DNA of 64,000 nt, taken from NCBI RefSeq assembly GCF_007754425.1, contig NZ_CP037452.1, forward strand, positions 7,605,164 through 7,669,163. Direction: 5' to 3'. The notes under the pieces were generated by a model, which saw nothing but the letters and a program-made list of their open reading frames with translations, was not told where the DNA came from and did not search any database. A program made the translations under genes and the position numbers. Below are positions 18,511-27,963 of this stretch, one piece after another; the stretch's first letter is position 1, and the number at the start of each line of letters is the position of its first letter. The stretch comes from Gimesia fumaroli. Its GTDB lineage: Bacteria > Planctomycetota > Planctomycetia > Planctomycetales > Planctomycetaceae.

Positions 18511-18883
18511 ATCCGATCCTGTGTTTGATTCCTTTGTGCAGGATGCACCCGAATGCGGGTTGGTTGCAGCGTCTCCAGAGCCCTTCAGTCAGGCCCGGCA
18601 TCTTCATACGTGGGTCGCTACAAATGGTTGAATGCGATCTGGTACTTATCATCCCTGAATGACGTTCGGTAGCCCACACAGATAACTATATGGGGAATTT
18701 TAAGCAGCGACAATGTTGGTTCTGGAAAGAATCCCGTTTCAGAAAGCGGAAAATCTACCAAAACCGCCGAATTCTGGCTCGTGATTTTCAGCCGAGAGTA
18801 GGATTCAACTCGTTTTCTGCCTATGATGGTTCTGGCTCTCCAGCGAACGTTTCCCGTGTGACAATCAAGAAAAGTGAAAGACA
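18511..18883. other. 373 bp divergent intergenic region
   Basis: This lies between the AsmA-like gene (minus) and the nitroreductase gene (plus). Several short frames exist but none has a plausible ribosome site or protein-like composition. No hairpin terminator or RNA gene was recognised; it must carry both promoters. Confidence 0.45.
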
Positions 18884-19489
18884 ATGGACACCTTAAAGGC
18901 AATTGAAGAAAGACGTTCGGTTAAATCGTACGATCCTGAACACCAGATGACTCAGGAAGAAATTGATAAGCTGCTTTCTTATACGATGCTCTCGCCAACC
19001 GCGTTTAATATTCAGCATTGGCGGTTTCTGGTAGTGCAGGATCCGGAGTTACGGCAAAAAATCCGTGAAGCGTCCTGGAATCAGGCACAGGTGACCGACG
19101 CTTCGCTGCTGGTGGTAATTTGTGCGGATCTGAAGGCCTGGAAAAAAGCTCCGGACCGCTACTGGCGAAATGCCCCCGAGCCAGTTCAGCAGGCACTGGT
19201 CCCGATGATTCTCAACTATTATAAGGACAATACAGAAGCCGAGCGGGATGAAGCACTGCGCTCCTGCGGAATGGCGGCACAAACCCTGATGCTGGTCGCG
19301 AAAGAGATGGGGTATGATACATGCCCCATGGATGGCTTCGATTTCGACAAGGTGGGTGAACTGATCAACTTGCCCGAAGACTATCTGATTTCGATGTTTA
19401 TCGTCGTCGGCAAAGCCATTCGACCGGCCAATGAACGAGCAGGGCAGTTACCACTGGAAGAAGTCGTGATTTACGACCGATTTGAATAA
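18884..19489 (+). CDS. nitroreductase family protein
   Basis: 201 residues, cytoplasmic. The N-terminal block IEERRSVKSYDPEHQMTQEE and the FMN-contacting SPTAFNIQHWRFLVVQDPEL are characteristic of flavin-dependent nitroreductases; the C-terminal part (GMAAQTLMLVAKEMGYDTCP and PEDYLISMFIVVGKA) completes the fold. It should be a homodimeric FMN oxidoreductase using NAD(P)H; the natural substrate is unknown. The Nramp-like gene follows after 89 bp on the same strand. Confidence 0.92.
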   Translation: MDTLKAIEERRSVKSYDPEHQMTQEEIDKLLSYTMLSPTAFNIQHWRFLVVQDPELRQKIREASWNQAQVTDASLLVVICADLKAWKKAPDRYWRNAPEPVQQALVPMILNYYKDNTEAERDEALRSCGMAAQTLMLVAKEMGYDTCPMDGFDFDKVGELINLPEDYLISMFIVVGKAIRPANERAGQLPLEEVVIYDRFE

Positions 19490-19578
19490 ATTTTCCCGGT
19501 GAAGCCTCAACTTCGAGGCCCGTTTTGTTAAGATGCAGCCCATTACTTTCTTTTCTTTAGAAATTACGGTGTATCAAA

Positions 19579-20856
19579 ATGAGCGACCAGCCGTCTTCCA
19601 ATCCGTTAAAGCGTATCCTGAGCAGCCTCGGTCCCGCGATTATTACCGCGTCGGTTGTATTGGGGCCAGGAAGTATTCTCTCGGCGTCGAAAATCGGTCA
19701 TACCTACGCCTATCAGATGATTTGGGTGCTGGTGATTGCGGTCATCATGATGATTGCCATGACCGCATTGTCAGCCCGGCTGGGGATTCAACTGAAGGGA
19801 ACAATTTGTGATGAGCTGGCCGAGCGGGCCAACCGTCCGATTGCCGCAGCCACAGGCATCATTCTGTTTCTGATAGCTGCCTGTTTTCAATTCAGTAACA
19901 ACCTGGGCGTACTGGCGGCAGTTGAACCATTCATTGACGCGGACAGTAATATCTCCCTTTTTATCATCGTGGGGATGAATGCCTTCATCATTATGGCCTT
20001 GTATGGATTCAAACATCTTTATGGCCTGATTGAAAAACTGATGAAGCTGCTGGTCGGCATCATGATGGTCGCATTTGCCATCAACCTGTTTCAGGTCAAG
20101 CCGGACTGGGTTGCCGCGATCTCGGGTTTCGTTCCTTCCATTCCAAACCTGGATTCCAGTATGAAAGAAGCGATGACACCGATCGTCGCCTTGTATGCAA
20201 CCACCTTCTCGGTAGCAGGTGCCTTTTATCAATCGTATCTGGTCCGACAAAAAGGCTGGAAAAAAGAAAACCTGAAGCAGGGATTGGTCGATTCCACAGT
20301 CGGTATCAGCATGCTGGGGTTGATCACGATGATGGTGTTGATTACGGCTGCCAAAGTTCTGTATCAGAACCCGGATGTGACGACTCTGGGTTCGGTCTCT
20401 GACGTCGCGAAGAGTCTGGAGCCGGCGTTCGGGAAATCGGCGATGATCATTTTCTCGCTGGGGATCTTTGCGGGTGCCTTCAGTTCGTTTCTAGTGAACG
20501 CCATGATTGGCGGCTCGATTCTGGCCGACGGTTTCGGACTGGGCGGCTACATCGATCAAAAGTGGCCGAAACTGTTCACCGTACTCGCACTACTGGTGGG
20601 AATGGGCGTCGCGATTTATACGAAGTCCATGGGAGTGAAACCGGTGGGGTTGATCATCTTCGCTCAATCGCTCACGGTGTTAGGCATTCCGATGCTGGCC
20701 ATCGCCATGCTCTGGCTTGCCACCCGCCCCGATATGAAAGGTGAAAACGCGATTCCCGCCTGGATGAAAATTCTCGGGTTCATCGGCCTGATTTCTTCCG
20801 TATTGCTGGCACTCAGAACCGCGTACAACCTGATCATGCCGTTGATCAACGGGTAG
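19579..20856 (+). CDS. atypical Nramp-family membrane transporter
   Basis: 425 residues with about 11 hydrophobic segments. The overall pattern is that of Nramp divalent metal transporters. In helix 1, however, the metal-binding DPGN motif is replaced by GPGS (VVLGPGSILSASKIG), and in helix 6 the MPH motif is replaced by VAG (TTFSVAGAFYQSYL). Both sites that coordinate manganese or iron in canonical Nramps are therefore changed. It may belong to one of the divergent Nramp-related clades with other substrates. It is inner membrane. Its stop is 12 bp from the convergent GH32-like gene. Confidence 0.85.
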   Translation: MSDQPSSNPLKRILSSLGPAIITASVVLGPGSILSASKIGHTYAYQMIWVLVIAVIMMIAMTALSARLGIQLKGTICDELAERANRPIAAATGIILFLIAACFQFSNNLGVLAAVEPFIDADSNISLFIIVGMNAFIIMALYGFKHLYGLIEKLMKLLVGIMMVAFAINLFQVKPDWVAAISGFVPSIPNLDSSMKEAMTPIVALYATTFSVAGAFYQSYLVRQKGWKKENLKQGLVDSTVGISMLGLITMMVLITAAKVLYQNPDVTTLGSVSDVAKSLEPAFGKSAMIIFSLGIFAGAFSSFLVNAMIGGSILADGFGLGGYIDQKWPKLFTVLALLVGMGVAIYTKSMGVKPVGLIIFAQSLTVLGIPMLAIAMLWLATRPDMKGENAIPAWMKILGFIGLISSVLLALRTAYNLIMPLING

Positions 20857-20868
20857 GTTTATCGATCC

Positions 20869-22485
20869 TTAATGCTGCGTTTCCTGCCCCTCCGTAGCCC
20901 AGCCTGTGGTTAAATGTTCGTCTGTCTGAGTTGGAGATTTCAGATGCTGCACTTCCAGCTGATCGATGTGCAGCGCCGCAGATTCGACATAAAAACCCAA
21001 CAGGCCGCTGCTGAAGTTTTCGTTTGCCAGCGATAAGATGACATTGCCGTTTATGCTCAACTCGTGATAGCTGCCGAAGGCGATCAGTTTAACTTCGATA
21101 TCTCTGGGATCGGCTGAACTCCAGAACCCATCCTGCAGAGACTGGAACTGCATCATGTGTTCGCCCGATTTTTCCGGTCCCGTTTTCCAGGAACGATACT
21201 GGGCAATTCCTTTGATCAAATCGAGCGACACATAATACCCATCGTGTGTATCGGGATCGACGCGGCAGAGAATTCCGCATTTGCCGGCCCCGTTCATCGA
21301 AAAGCGACATTGCATCCGAAAACAGCTGACTTCCTCATCAAACACAAAACCCTGGAAGCCGGCCTGGCTGATCAGTTCCAGTGAACTATTAATCAGACAG
21401 AAGTAGGCTTCATCGCGAGACCCTTTGAGGGTATGCAGACAGCGCGAATTCAGCGGGCCGGTGACTCGTTTCTCGATTCCCTCAAACGTTTTCAAACGCA
21501 GCTGACCATTCCTACGTTTAGCCAGCCGCTTGGGAGGGGGCAGTAGATTATTCGTAGTCCGATCGAGCGGATCATTGACATAAAAATTCCAGAGCAGAAT
21601 GCCTTCCTCGTCCTGACAGATCCGGCCGGCATAATTTCCCTTGGCCAGCAGAACATTGTCGTAATAGTTTTGCCAGGGTTGTTCCAGATCCTTTGTGTGC
21701 CAGTAGCGAATCTTGGCATCTTCACGGAGGCTGCCGATCAGATAGTAATCACCGTCGATCCGGAACAGGTTGGGGACTTCAATATCATCATACATCATCG
21801 GCGCATGCAACGGCGGCAAGGCACGAAACTGATTGGGCGAGACCTCTTCCATTAAACCCACGCATCCCCGCCTGATCAACGGTCCTTCGTTCACACGTGC
21901 CGCCATCAGCAGCCAACCCTGATCTTCTTCGCGGAAATAAAAGGGGTCACGAAAACTGACCCAGTCTCGCTCCGAATCAACAGACGATTCGTAATACTGC
22001 GAATCCGGCTTGAGGGGAAAACAGCTCTCCGGGTTCTGCTTCGCTTTGATATTATTTGAGATCGAAGATTTCAGTCGAGCACGGACATCTTTGACGATTT
22101 GCGGGTCGGATTGTCCGCGCTCATCAACCCAGTTGGTGTCTGCTTTCTGCCAGTGGAACAGGTCGTCGCTGACCGCCATGCCGAGCCGCTGTTTCTTCCC
22201 CTGGTCACGGCGTGACACGCCGGTATAAAACATTCGCCAGCGCCCCGGTTGATGCGGATCGGGAGAGACATGCATGGTCCAGAGCATGAGGTCATCCCAG
22301 CTTCCCGGATCGCCGATAAACAGGGCGTTATCCACGCGCCGCCAGTTCAATGCATTGTCACTGATCGCATGCGCTATGAAGTCATGGTTGGGAAGTACCA
22401 GATGAAACAGATGATACAAACCATCATGGTAAACAACATCAACATCGCCGATGCTCTTTCGGCTCCAGGTAGATTCGGAAAACAT
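20869..22485 (-). CDS. GH32-like five-bladed propeller protein
   Basis: 538 residues without a signal peptide. The first two thirds show repeated propeller blades as in glycoside hydrolase families 32/43/68: VDVVYHDGLYHLFHL, RDPFYFREEDQGWLL (the RDP motif) and EVPNLFRIDGDYYLIGS (in place of the ECP motif containing the acid Glu). The canonical WMNDPNG opening is absent. The last third (from about residue 350) is a beta-sandwich typical of the GH32 C-terminal domain. It could be a beta-fructosidase-like enzyme or a related glycosidase acting in the cytoplasm; the substrate is uncertain. Confidence 0.8.
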   Translation of the reverse strand: MFSESTWSRKSIGDVDVVYHDGLYHLFHLVLPNHDFIAHAISDNALNWRRVDNALFIGDPGSWDDLMLWTMHVSPDPHQPGRWRMFYTGVSRRDQGKKQRLGMAVSDDLFHWQKADTNWVDERGQSDPQIVKDVRARLKSSISNNIKAKQNPESCFPLKPDSQYYESSVDSERDWVSFRDPFYFREEDQGWLLMAARVNEGPLIRRGCVGLMEEVSPNQFRALPPLHAPMMYDDIEVPNLFRIDGDYYLIGSLREDAKIRYWHTKDLEQPWQNYYDNVLLAKGNYAGRICQDEEGILLWNFYVNDPLDRTTNNLLPPPKRLAKRRNGQLRLKTFEGIEKRVTGPLNSRCLHTLKGSRDEAYFCLINSSLELISQAGFQGFVFDEEVSCFRMQCRFSMNGAGKCGILCRVDPDTHDGYYVSLDLIKGIAQYRSWKTGPEKSGEHMMQFQSLQDGFWSSADPRDIEVKLIAFGSYHELSINGNVILSLANENFSSGLLGFYVESAALHIDQLEVQHLKSPTQTDEHLTTGWATEGQETQH

Positions 22486-22690
22486 ATCAGGCTTTTATTT
22501 TATCAGAGGGGTGATCACAGTCGGCGAACAGTTCCAACGTTGTGAAGTCTCCGGCCAGCATCAGCTTGATGCCATGCCACTTCTGGAACCTGGCTGAGTG
22601 AAATTTTTCGGTATCTTATCGATTGTTGCCATCGGATCAAAGGGCAGTTGATTCCTCAGATGAGTTTTCCATTGCCGCACTTCTGAAGAC

Positions 22691-23950
22691 TTAGAGCGAG
22701 ATGTTTTGCAGTTCCAGCGGAGCTTGCAATTCGTTTGCTTCCTGGAAAGGCTCGTAATGCAGAATCTCAACCTGACAGGGAGCAGGGGCATGGTAAATCA
22801 CGCCGCGCCAGTTGATGATTTTGGTTTTCATGGCAGCGAACAGGGCAGCACTGAAAATATACATCGTGATCCAGAGATAGCCCATTGTTCTTAATGGCTG
22901 TCGTTGAAAGTCTTCGCCCCGCGAACGGACCGTCTGCTGAATCAACAGGCTGACTCGATAAATGGCCGCGGCCACACAGCCATTGCTCAGCAGCAGACCA
23001 CCGGCAGAGAGTCCTGCCCAGAGCAGATTTCCTTCAGATAGAAACTTCAATCCGAGAATGAGTAGTACTGTTTGTGCCGCCGCCATTCCGAACCCGACGG
23101 TCGCGATCAACCACCATTTTGAATGATAGAAACGGGCATTGACCAGTTGGCGGGTCATATATCGAAAGCACGATGGAAAGGGGATCGATTCCGCATTGAT
23201 CATGGTCGCCGCGGGAACGAAGTGCACTTGCTTGTCTAACTCCGCAGCAATAGATTTGAGTCCGGTATCATCCCAAAGCATCTTCAAAAACGTGTCCGCG
23301 AGCAGCGGACTCTGATAAACAGAGCGACTCAATGCAATCGAACCGCCCCAGGCGATCTCCAGTGAGATCATTTGAATCAACGCCCCCGTATTCCACGCAT
23401 GTCGGATCATGGTCCCGGGGTTCGCATCTCGTGGTGCATACCAGCGGATTCCCGAAGCAATTCCGACGTCCGGATTCTGTAACGGCGCGACAAGCTCTCT
23501 CAGCCAGCTACGGTGGGGGACTACATCGGCGTCCAGCCAGGCGACGACTTCAACATTTTCATCCAGACTTTTCATCGCCTGCACAAGCGATGCATTTTTC
23601 AAGCCACAGGCACCGTTGTTGATTTCCCGAATCGTGACTTCGCAGTGCGGATGTGCATGCTGTTCCAGATACTGATCCACAAATGTCAAAGCCGGGTCGT
23701 CGACGTGATCAACGATAATTTTGACGGTGTACGCTGGATAATCCTGATTTAATAAACCGCCCAGGCAATCTGCCAGAAACGGATCATTGCCGCGCAACGA
23801 CAAAATGACGGTTGCGACGGGCGTGAAATCACTATTCGAACTCTGATTGAGATGAGTGCGATAAAGCCGGGCTGTTTTATGCCCCCAGTAGAAATTCAAA
23901 ACCGCGAAACAGAACAGGCAGAAGATGCACACCGTTGCCAAGACAAACAT
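22691..23950 (-). CDS. membrane glycosyltransferase, family 2
   Basis: 419 residues. There is an N-terminal membrane helix (about 1-22), then a GT-A domain: FTPVATVILSLRGNDPFLAD, the DxD-like WLDADVVPH, the acceptor block LWDDTGLKS and an RQLVN motif resembling the Q/RxxRW site of processive family 2 enzymes. Three or four C-terminal membrane helices follow (about 280-390). It probably transfers a sugar from a nucleotide donor to a lipid or polysaccharide at the inner membrane. It lies 205 bp downstream of the GH32-like gene start on the same strand; no polymer cluster is visible around it. Confidence 0.87.
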   Translation of the reverse strand: MFVLATVCIFCLFCFAVLNFYWGHKTARLYRTHLNQSSNSDFTPVATVILSLRGNDPFLADCLGGLLNQDYPAYTVKIIVDHVDDPALTFVDQYLEQHAHPHCEVTIREINNGACGLKNASLVQAMKSLDENVEVVAWLDADVVPHRSWLRELVAPLQNPDVGIASGIRWYAPRDANPGTMIRHAWNTGALIQMISLEIAWGGSIALSRSVYQSPLLADTFLKMLWDDTGLKSIAAELDKQVHFVPAATMINAESIPFPSCFRYMTRQLVNARFYHSKWWLIATVGFGMAAAQTVLLILGLKFLSEGNLLWAGLSAGGLLLSNGCVAAAIYRVSLLIQQTVRSRGEDFQRQPLRTMGYLWITMYIFSAALFAAMKTKIINWRGVIYHAPAPCQVEILHYEPFQEANELQAPLELQNISL

Positions 23951-24317
23951 TCGACGAACCTCGATGGGTGCAAGATGAACTATGGTAGACCAGTTTGGTC
24001 ACGAGCGCTCCGCATTCCCTCACGGCAAATACTGTCCATGTTATCTATTTTAACACTTGGAATTGGTCCTGTTCAATAAAATAATGAAAACAATCTGTAC
24101 AGGTGATCCCAAAGAGGATTGATCAGACATCTGTGTCTGGTTTTTGTGATCCAAGCGTCCTATTCCAGGGACAATTTTATTCGTGACAAAGATCGTTAAA
24201 CAAACAATGAATGGAATTGTGTCTCTCAATAACAAGCAACAGCAATTGACACATGTCAACATGCGGCTTAAGCTGAGGACAAAAAACGATACATGTGTAC
24301 TACGCAAGGGGTTTTAA
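23951..24317. promoter_or_regulatory. divergent intergenic region with palindrome over a -35-like element
   Basis: This 367 bp gap separates the glycosyltransferase (minus) from a DUF1559 gene (plus). At 24246-24259 it contains TTGACA-CA-TGTCAA, a perfect 6 bp inverted repeat with a 2 bp spacer; its left arm equals the sigma70 -35 consensus and lies 72 bp before the DUF1559 start. No strong -10 is visible at the matching distance (TAAGCT is the best). It could be an operator overlapping a promoter. Confidence 0.35.
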
Positions 24318-25265
24318 ATGAGACTGGATTCCAGTCGGCGAATTGATCGCCGCGGGTTCTCTTTGATCGAATTGCTGGTGGTCATTGCCATTCTGGCGCT
24401 GTTGATTGCGCTCTTAGTGCCCGCAGTGCAACAGGCGCGGGAATCAATGCGGAAAACGGACTGCCAGAATAAACTGCATCAGATTGGGGTTGCTCTACAC
24501 AACTACCATGATCTGCACCGAATGTTTCCGCCGCCCGCCTGTTATGGGTCGGAGTCGAACTATGGTGCGAATATGGGAAGCTGGCTGGTGCGTCTGCTGC
24601 CGATGATGGATCAGGGGCCCGCTTATAATAAGTACGATTGGAGCTGCACAGTCACCGGCGGATTCAGTGATACCCTCTGCGCGGACAATTATATTCTGGC
24701 GATGCAGGAGATGCCCGGCTATCGGTGTCCTTCCGATGCCATTGTTCGCAGTCAGAATCGCCCCGATCTGGCACGCACGAGTTTCATTGCCTGTCTGGGT
24801 CGCAGTCTCGACTTTACCGGACAGCGTGGCGTGTTTGCCTTGAATCGGGGGACCTCCATCAGTGACATCAGCGACGGCGCTTCCAACACAATGGCAGCAT
24901 CTGAAGTGTTTTCACATACCATTTTTAAGGAAACACCGGGCGGCGATCCGCCTGCCTGTCCGGGATTGCCCACACCCTTCAATGATGCCCGAGGGCAATC
25001 ATGGGCTCGCGCAGCCGGTGTGCGCGACTGGGGATTCAATACCTGGTTGAAACCCAATAGCGACGAACGCGAGTGCAGCAGTTTCAAGGACGGCTCACCC
25101 GGTCAGCCTCAGGTTCTCTTAGCAGCTCCGCGTAGTTTTCATTCGGGAGGCGTGGAAGTTCTGCTGTGTGATGGCGCGGTACGCTTTGTTTCTGATTCCA
25201 TCGACATTGAAACCTGGCGACGCCTGGGAGATAAAGCCGATGGCGAAACTCTTGGCGAGTTTTAA
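24318..25265 (+). CDS. DUF1559 family pseudopilin-like protein
   Basis: 315 residues. The prepilin signal is RRGFSLIELLVVIAILALLI (cleavage before FSLIEL), followed by PAVQQARESMRKTDCQNKLH. The C-terminal H-X9-DG block reads FHSGGVEVLLCDGAVRFVSD. It is a paralogue of 5441-6421. It is probably exported and anchored by its pilin-like helix. The DUF1583-type gene follows after 94 bp on the same strand. Confidence 0.93.
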   Translation: MRLDSSRRIDRRGFSLIELLVVIAILALLIALLVPAVQQARESMRKTDCQNKLHQIGVALHNYHDLHRMFPPPACYGSESNYGANMGSWLVRLLPMMDQGPAYNKYDWSCTVTGGFSDTLCADNYILAMQEMPGYRCPSDAIVRSQNRPDLARTSFIACLGRSLDFTGQRGVFALNRGTSISDISDGASNTMAASEVFSHTIFKETPGGDPPACPGLPTPFNDARGQSWARAAGVRDWGFNTWLKPNSDERECSSFKDGSPGQPQVLLAAPRSFHSGGVEVLLCDGAVRFVSDSIDIETWRRLGDKADGETLGEF

Positions 25266-25359
25266 AGTAGCCCCCAAGTGCTTCTACAGGTCTTCCTTTC
25301 CGGTATTTCAATAATCCAGTCTGAGAATAATTCAAAAATACAATCTAACGGTAAGCAAC

Positions 25360-26163
25360 ATGACGTGCATTCCAAAGAAATCCATTCGATGTGTATTCCT
25401 GTTGGGAATTCTGCTCTGTTCCAGCCATGTGGAGGCGGAAGAATTCACCTATGATTTTGCGACCGCCGAGTGGGAACCGCTGGTTTTCAGAGCCATCGGT
25501 ACCAAAGCCACTCCTCCAGGCAAGCAGACTGAAGGAGGGATGCTGCTGACGGCTCCCGACGAGAAATCGAAAAAAACACAAGTCGGCTACGCAACACGTT
25601 TTGCCGTGAAGGGCGATTTTGAAATTACCGTGGGTTATAAAATGCGACAGATTGCGCGCCCCGAAAAAGGGTATGGCACGGGCCTGATGGTAAAGCTGTT
25701 CAAAACCGATAATGAACGGGCCAACTTTTCGCGCTCCATGAAAGCAGACGGCGAGCAGAAATTATCCACGGCAATGTGGGTCAAAAAGAAGGATGCCTGG
25801 ACGCCGCTGGTTGAACGCGTTCCGTCGGAAGAGAGTTCGGGTGAACTGAAACTGGTTCGTAAAAATGCCACGCTGACGTTCCTCGTAAAAGAGGGAGACG
25901 CGCTGGAATTCAAAGAACTCAGACAGGTCCGCTTTGGACCGGAACCACTAAAACGGATTGAGATCATGGCAGACACGGGCGGCGATCAACAGCCGGTCAA
26001 GGTGTTGTTGACCAAGCTCACGATGAATGCCAAAGAAATGCTGCACTCAGCCGCACCGCTACCGGAAGTGAAAACCGTTTGGACCGTCTGGACCATTTCA
26101 GGCATCGCAGTCGCAATTCTCGTCGTTCTTCTCGGCACTATCCTCTGGTACCAGCGGCGTTAG
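25360..26163 (+). CDS. DUF1583-like secreted protein with C-terminal membrane anchor
   Basis: 267 residues: signal peptide (about 1-26, VFLLGILLCSSHVEAEE), a concanavalin-like beta-sandwich (YDFATAEWEPLVFRAIG, FAVKGDFEITVGYKM) that resembles planctomycete DUF1583 domains, and a C-terminal transmembrane helix (WTISGIAVAILVVLLGTILW) ending in YQRR. It should expose the beta domain on the periplasmic side. Its end overlaps the convergent lipoprotein gene by 4 bp. The function is unknown. Confidence 0.8.
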   Translation: MTCIPKKSIRCVFLLGILLCSSHVEAEEFTYDFATAEWEPLVFRAIGTKATPPGKQTEGGMLLTAPDEKSKKTQVGYATRFAVKGDFEITVGYKMRQIARPEKGYGTGLMVKLFKTDNERANFSRSMKADGEQKLSTAMWVKKKDAWTPLVERVPSEESSGELKLVRKNATLTFLVKEGDALEFKELRQVRFGPEPLKRIEIMADTGGDQQPVKVLLTKLTMNAKEMLHSAAPLPEVKTVWTVWTISGIAVAILVVLLGTILWYQRR

Positions 26164-26687
26164 TCGGTGGCCTTTGTCTCGGATTCGCTTAGCTCTTCCT
26201 TAGAGGTGATCTGTTTGAGCTTCCGCTGGATGACTTTTCCCAACTGCTGATAGAGCAACACCCTATTGTTGTCTTGCAGATCCTGAATCAGGCGTTGTAA
26301 TTGCTCCCGATACAACTTCGATTTGGCTGACAGCCCTGCTTCTTCAGCAGCCTGTAATTGTTCAATTTGAATGAAGGCAGCCCGTTTGATTAAAGGCACC
26401 AAATAGACTAATTCCTCTTGAGAGTGCTTCCGCCCCCAACGGAATTGGGCCTTAAATTGTGTCTCACTCATTTTCAATGTTCTGAGAGACGAAGACTGAA
26501 TGGCTTTCTCGATATCTTCCTCTGAGAGCATCTCAATCGCTTCATCAGTTTTTCCTGCTGTCTGAAGCTCCATCGCTACGTCAAGGGGACCCGATTTACT
26601 TTGCTGACCACACCCACAAGGGACCAGTAACAAGGCGAACAAAACCAGAAGTCTATTCAGTGAGTGAAGACAGCAGTAAAACCGCAT
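26160..26687 (-). CDS. putative lipoprotein, hypothetical
   Basis: 175 residues with a hydrophobic N-terminus ending LLLVPCGCGQQS; either Cys24 or Cys26 could be the lipidated residue (Gly at -1 favours Cys26). The mature part is helical and charged, with a TPR-like start (AMELQTAGKTDEAIEMLSEE), and ends in an acidic tail. No family was recognised. It sits downstream of the SUKH-like gene (117 bp gap) on the same strand. Confidence 0.7.
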   Translation of the reverse strand: MRFYCCLHSLNRLLVLFALLLVPCGCGQQSKSGPLDVAMELQTAGKTDEAIEMLSEEDIEKAIQSSSLRTLKMSETQFKAQFRWGRKHSQEELVYLVPLIKRAAFIQIEQLQAAEEAGLSAKSKLYREQLQRLIQDLQDNNRVLLYQQLGKVIQRKLKQITSKEELSESETKATD

Positions 26688-26804
26688 AATGGTTGCCTTA
26701 AGACTGGGATAACGTTTGCTGTGATTTGTTTTAAACGCACCAGCCTGCTCGCTCGATCATTTTTTGTTTCTCTTTTTTGCAGGTTCACAACAAATAATCG
26801 ACGC

Positions 26805-27464
26805 TTAAACGGATTCAAATTCGAAGCCGAGCTCGGCTTCGATTGCCTGCAGGTCGCGTTTCGTTTTTGCTCCTGCCATGACCGTCCATTTTCCCATAAA
26901 AGCAAACATTTCCGACGGCACCAGGCATACCACCTGATTCTGGCGACTATAAGCCTGCAAAGAATTGAGGGTACCATAAAGTGTCCAACCCTGTTTTTTA
27001 AATTGATAGTCCAGATCATCGGGAATACTTGCTGAAGAACAGAAACGAAAACCGCCATTCACAGCCTGATAATGCAGCATCACTGCCAGGAATACAGAAC
27101 ATTGAGGATGTTCGGGATACCAGGTAATGGGGTCGTCATTGTGTCCTTGTGAGATGCGAGGATCTTGCGTATCCGGGTTGCGAATCGAAACACCCCACCA
27201 GAGTACGCTCTGATTTTCTTCCATGAACAGCAGCCGTTGTTTATCGACAGACCAGTCGCGAGGTGCAAGCAATCGGTTACAACTTTTGTTAAAACGTTTT
27301 TCACGCCCGGCGACGAGATAATAATCACGAAGTGCCTGGGGAACTTTAATCCCCAGACGTTGTTCCGCATCTTTGATCGCTTTCAAAGGAACCGCTGTAT
27401 TCTTCGTAAGCGGATAACCAAATTGGGAAAACAGAGTCCGATAATATTTTTTAAATTCTGCCAT
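26805..27464 (-). CDS. SMI1/KNR4 (SUKH)-like protein
   Basis: 219 residues. The block from residue 27 (LKAIKDAEQRLGIKVPQALR, then DYYLVAGR) and the later FMEENQSVLWWGVSI are the characteristic N-terminal and central motifs of the SUKH superfamily. Many bacterial members are immunity proteins against contact-dependent or polymorphic toxins, often with no linked toxin when maintained as orphan arrays. It is cytoplasmic. It follows a 97-residue unknown gene after 30 bp on the same strand, so the two are probably one operon. No toxin gene is visible next to it. Confidence 0.78.
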   Translation of the reverse strand: MAEFKKYYRTLFSQFGYPLTKNTAVPLKAIKDAEQRLGIKVPQALRDYYLVAGREKRFNKSCNRLLAPRDWSVDKQRLLFMEENQSVLWWGVSIRNPDTQDPRISQGHNDDPITWYPEHPQCSVFLAVMLHYQAVNGGFRFCSSASIPDDLDYQFKKQGWTLYGTLNSLQAYSRQNQVVCLVPSEMFAFMGKWTVMAGAKTKRDLQAIEAELGFEFESV

Positions 27465-27494
27465 TGGTCTTTCTGTTCTATTTATTAACGACGC

Positions 27495-27788
27495 TTATGC
27501 GACACTACAGAGAAGAATCTCCGAGATGGCAGCTTCAAACAGTTTGACAGGAATCGAGCCGACGATTTCTTTTTTGGCTTCGATTTTGATTTTCCCTTGA
27601 TGCTTATGAAGTTGAAGACGGCCTTTAAACGCGGTCGTGGTTTTGTGCTTTGAAAACTCCTGGAGCTCTTTACGGGTCGCTTTACGACAGACCTGCTGCT
27701 CCCCCGCTTTCATCAATGTAAGACGAACGCCTGACTTTTCCGGTGCAAGTTCGAGGGAATACTGGTCATTCACATCCAGCGTCAGCAT
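27495..27788 (-). CDS. small hypothetical protein upstream of the SUKH-like gene
   Basis: 97 residues, soluble, basic (many Lys), beta-rich at the start (MLTLDVNDQYSLELAPEKSG). No signal peptide, metal motif or known family was seen. It is transcribed in the same direction as the SUKH-like gene, 30 bp upstream, with a GGAGGTGAC ribosome site before its start. The function is unknown; a link with the SUKH-like gene is inferred from position only. Confidence 0.68.
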   Translation of the reverse strand: MLTLDVNDQYSLELAPEKSGVRLTLMKAGEQQVCRKATRKELQEFSKHKTTTAFKGRLQLHKHQGKIKIEAKKEIVGSIPVKLFEAAISEILLCSVA

Positions 27789-27963
27789 AGGTCACCTCCC
27801 GGGTTTGGGGTAAGATGAAAGTCTCTGAAGGACGAAGGATATGATGTCACAGGATGAGCGCGAATCGCAAGTCTTTTTTTGATTAGAGCGAAATCTGTTG
27901 ACATTAATCTGGTCTGGTTCGAAATGATGGTACAGTATTGTAAATAGGAACCGAGGAATACCA

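Noticed and set aside
24246..24290. A full sigma70 promoter at TTGACA upstream of the DUF1559 gene
   Set aside because: The -35 is perfect but no acceptable -10 exists at 16-18 bp; only the palindrome is reported.
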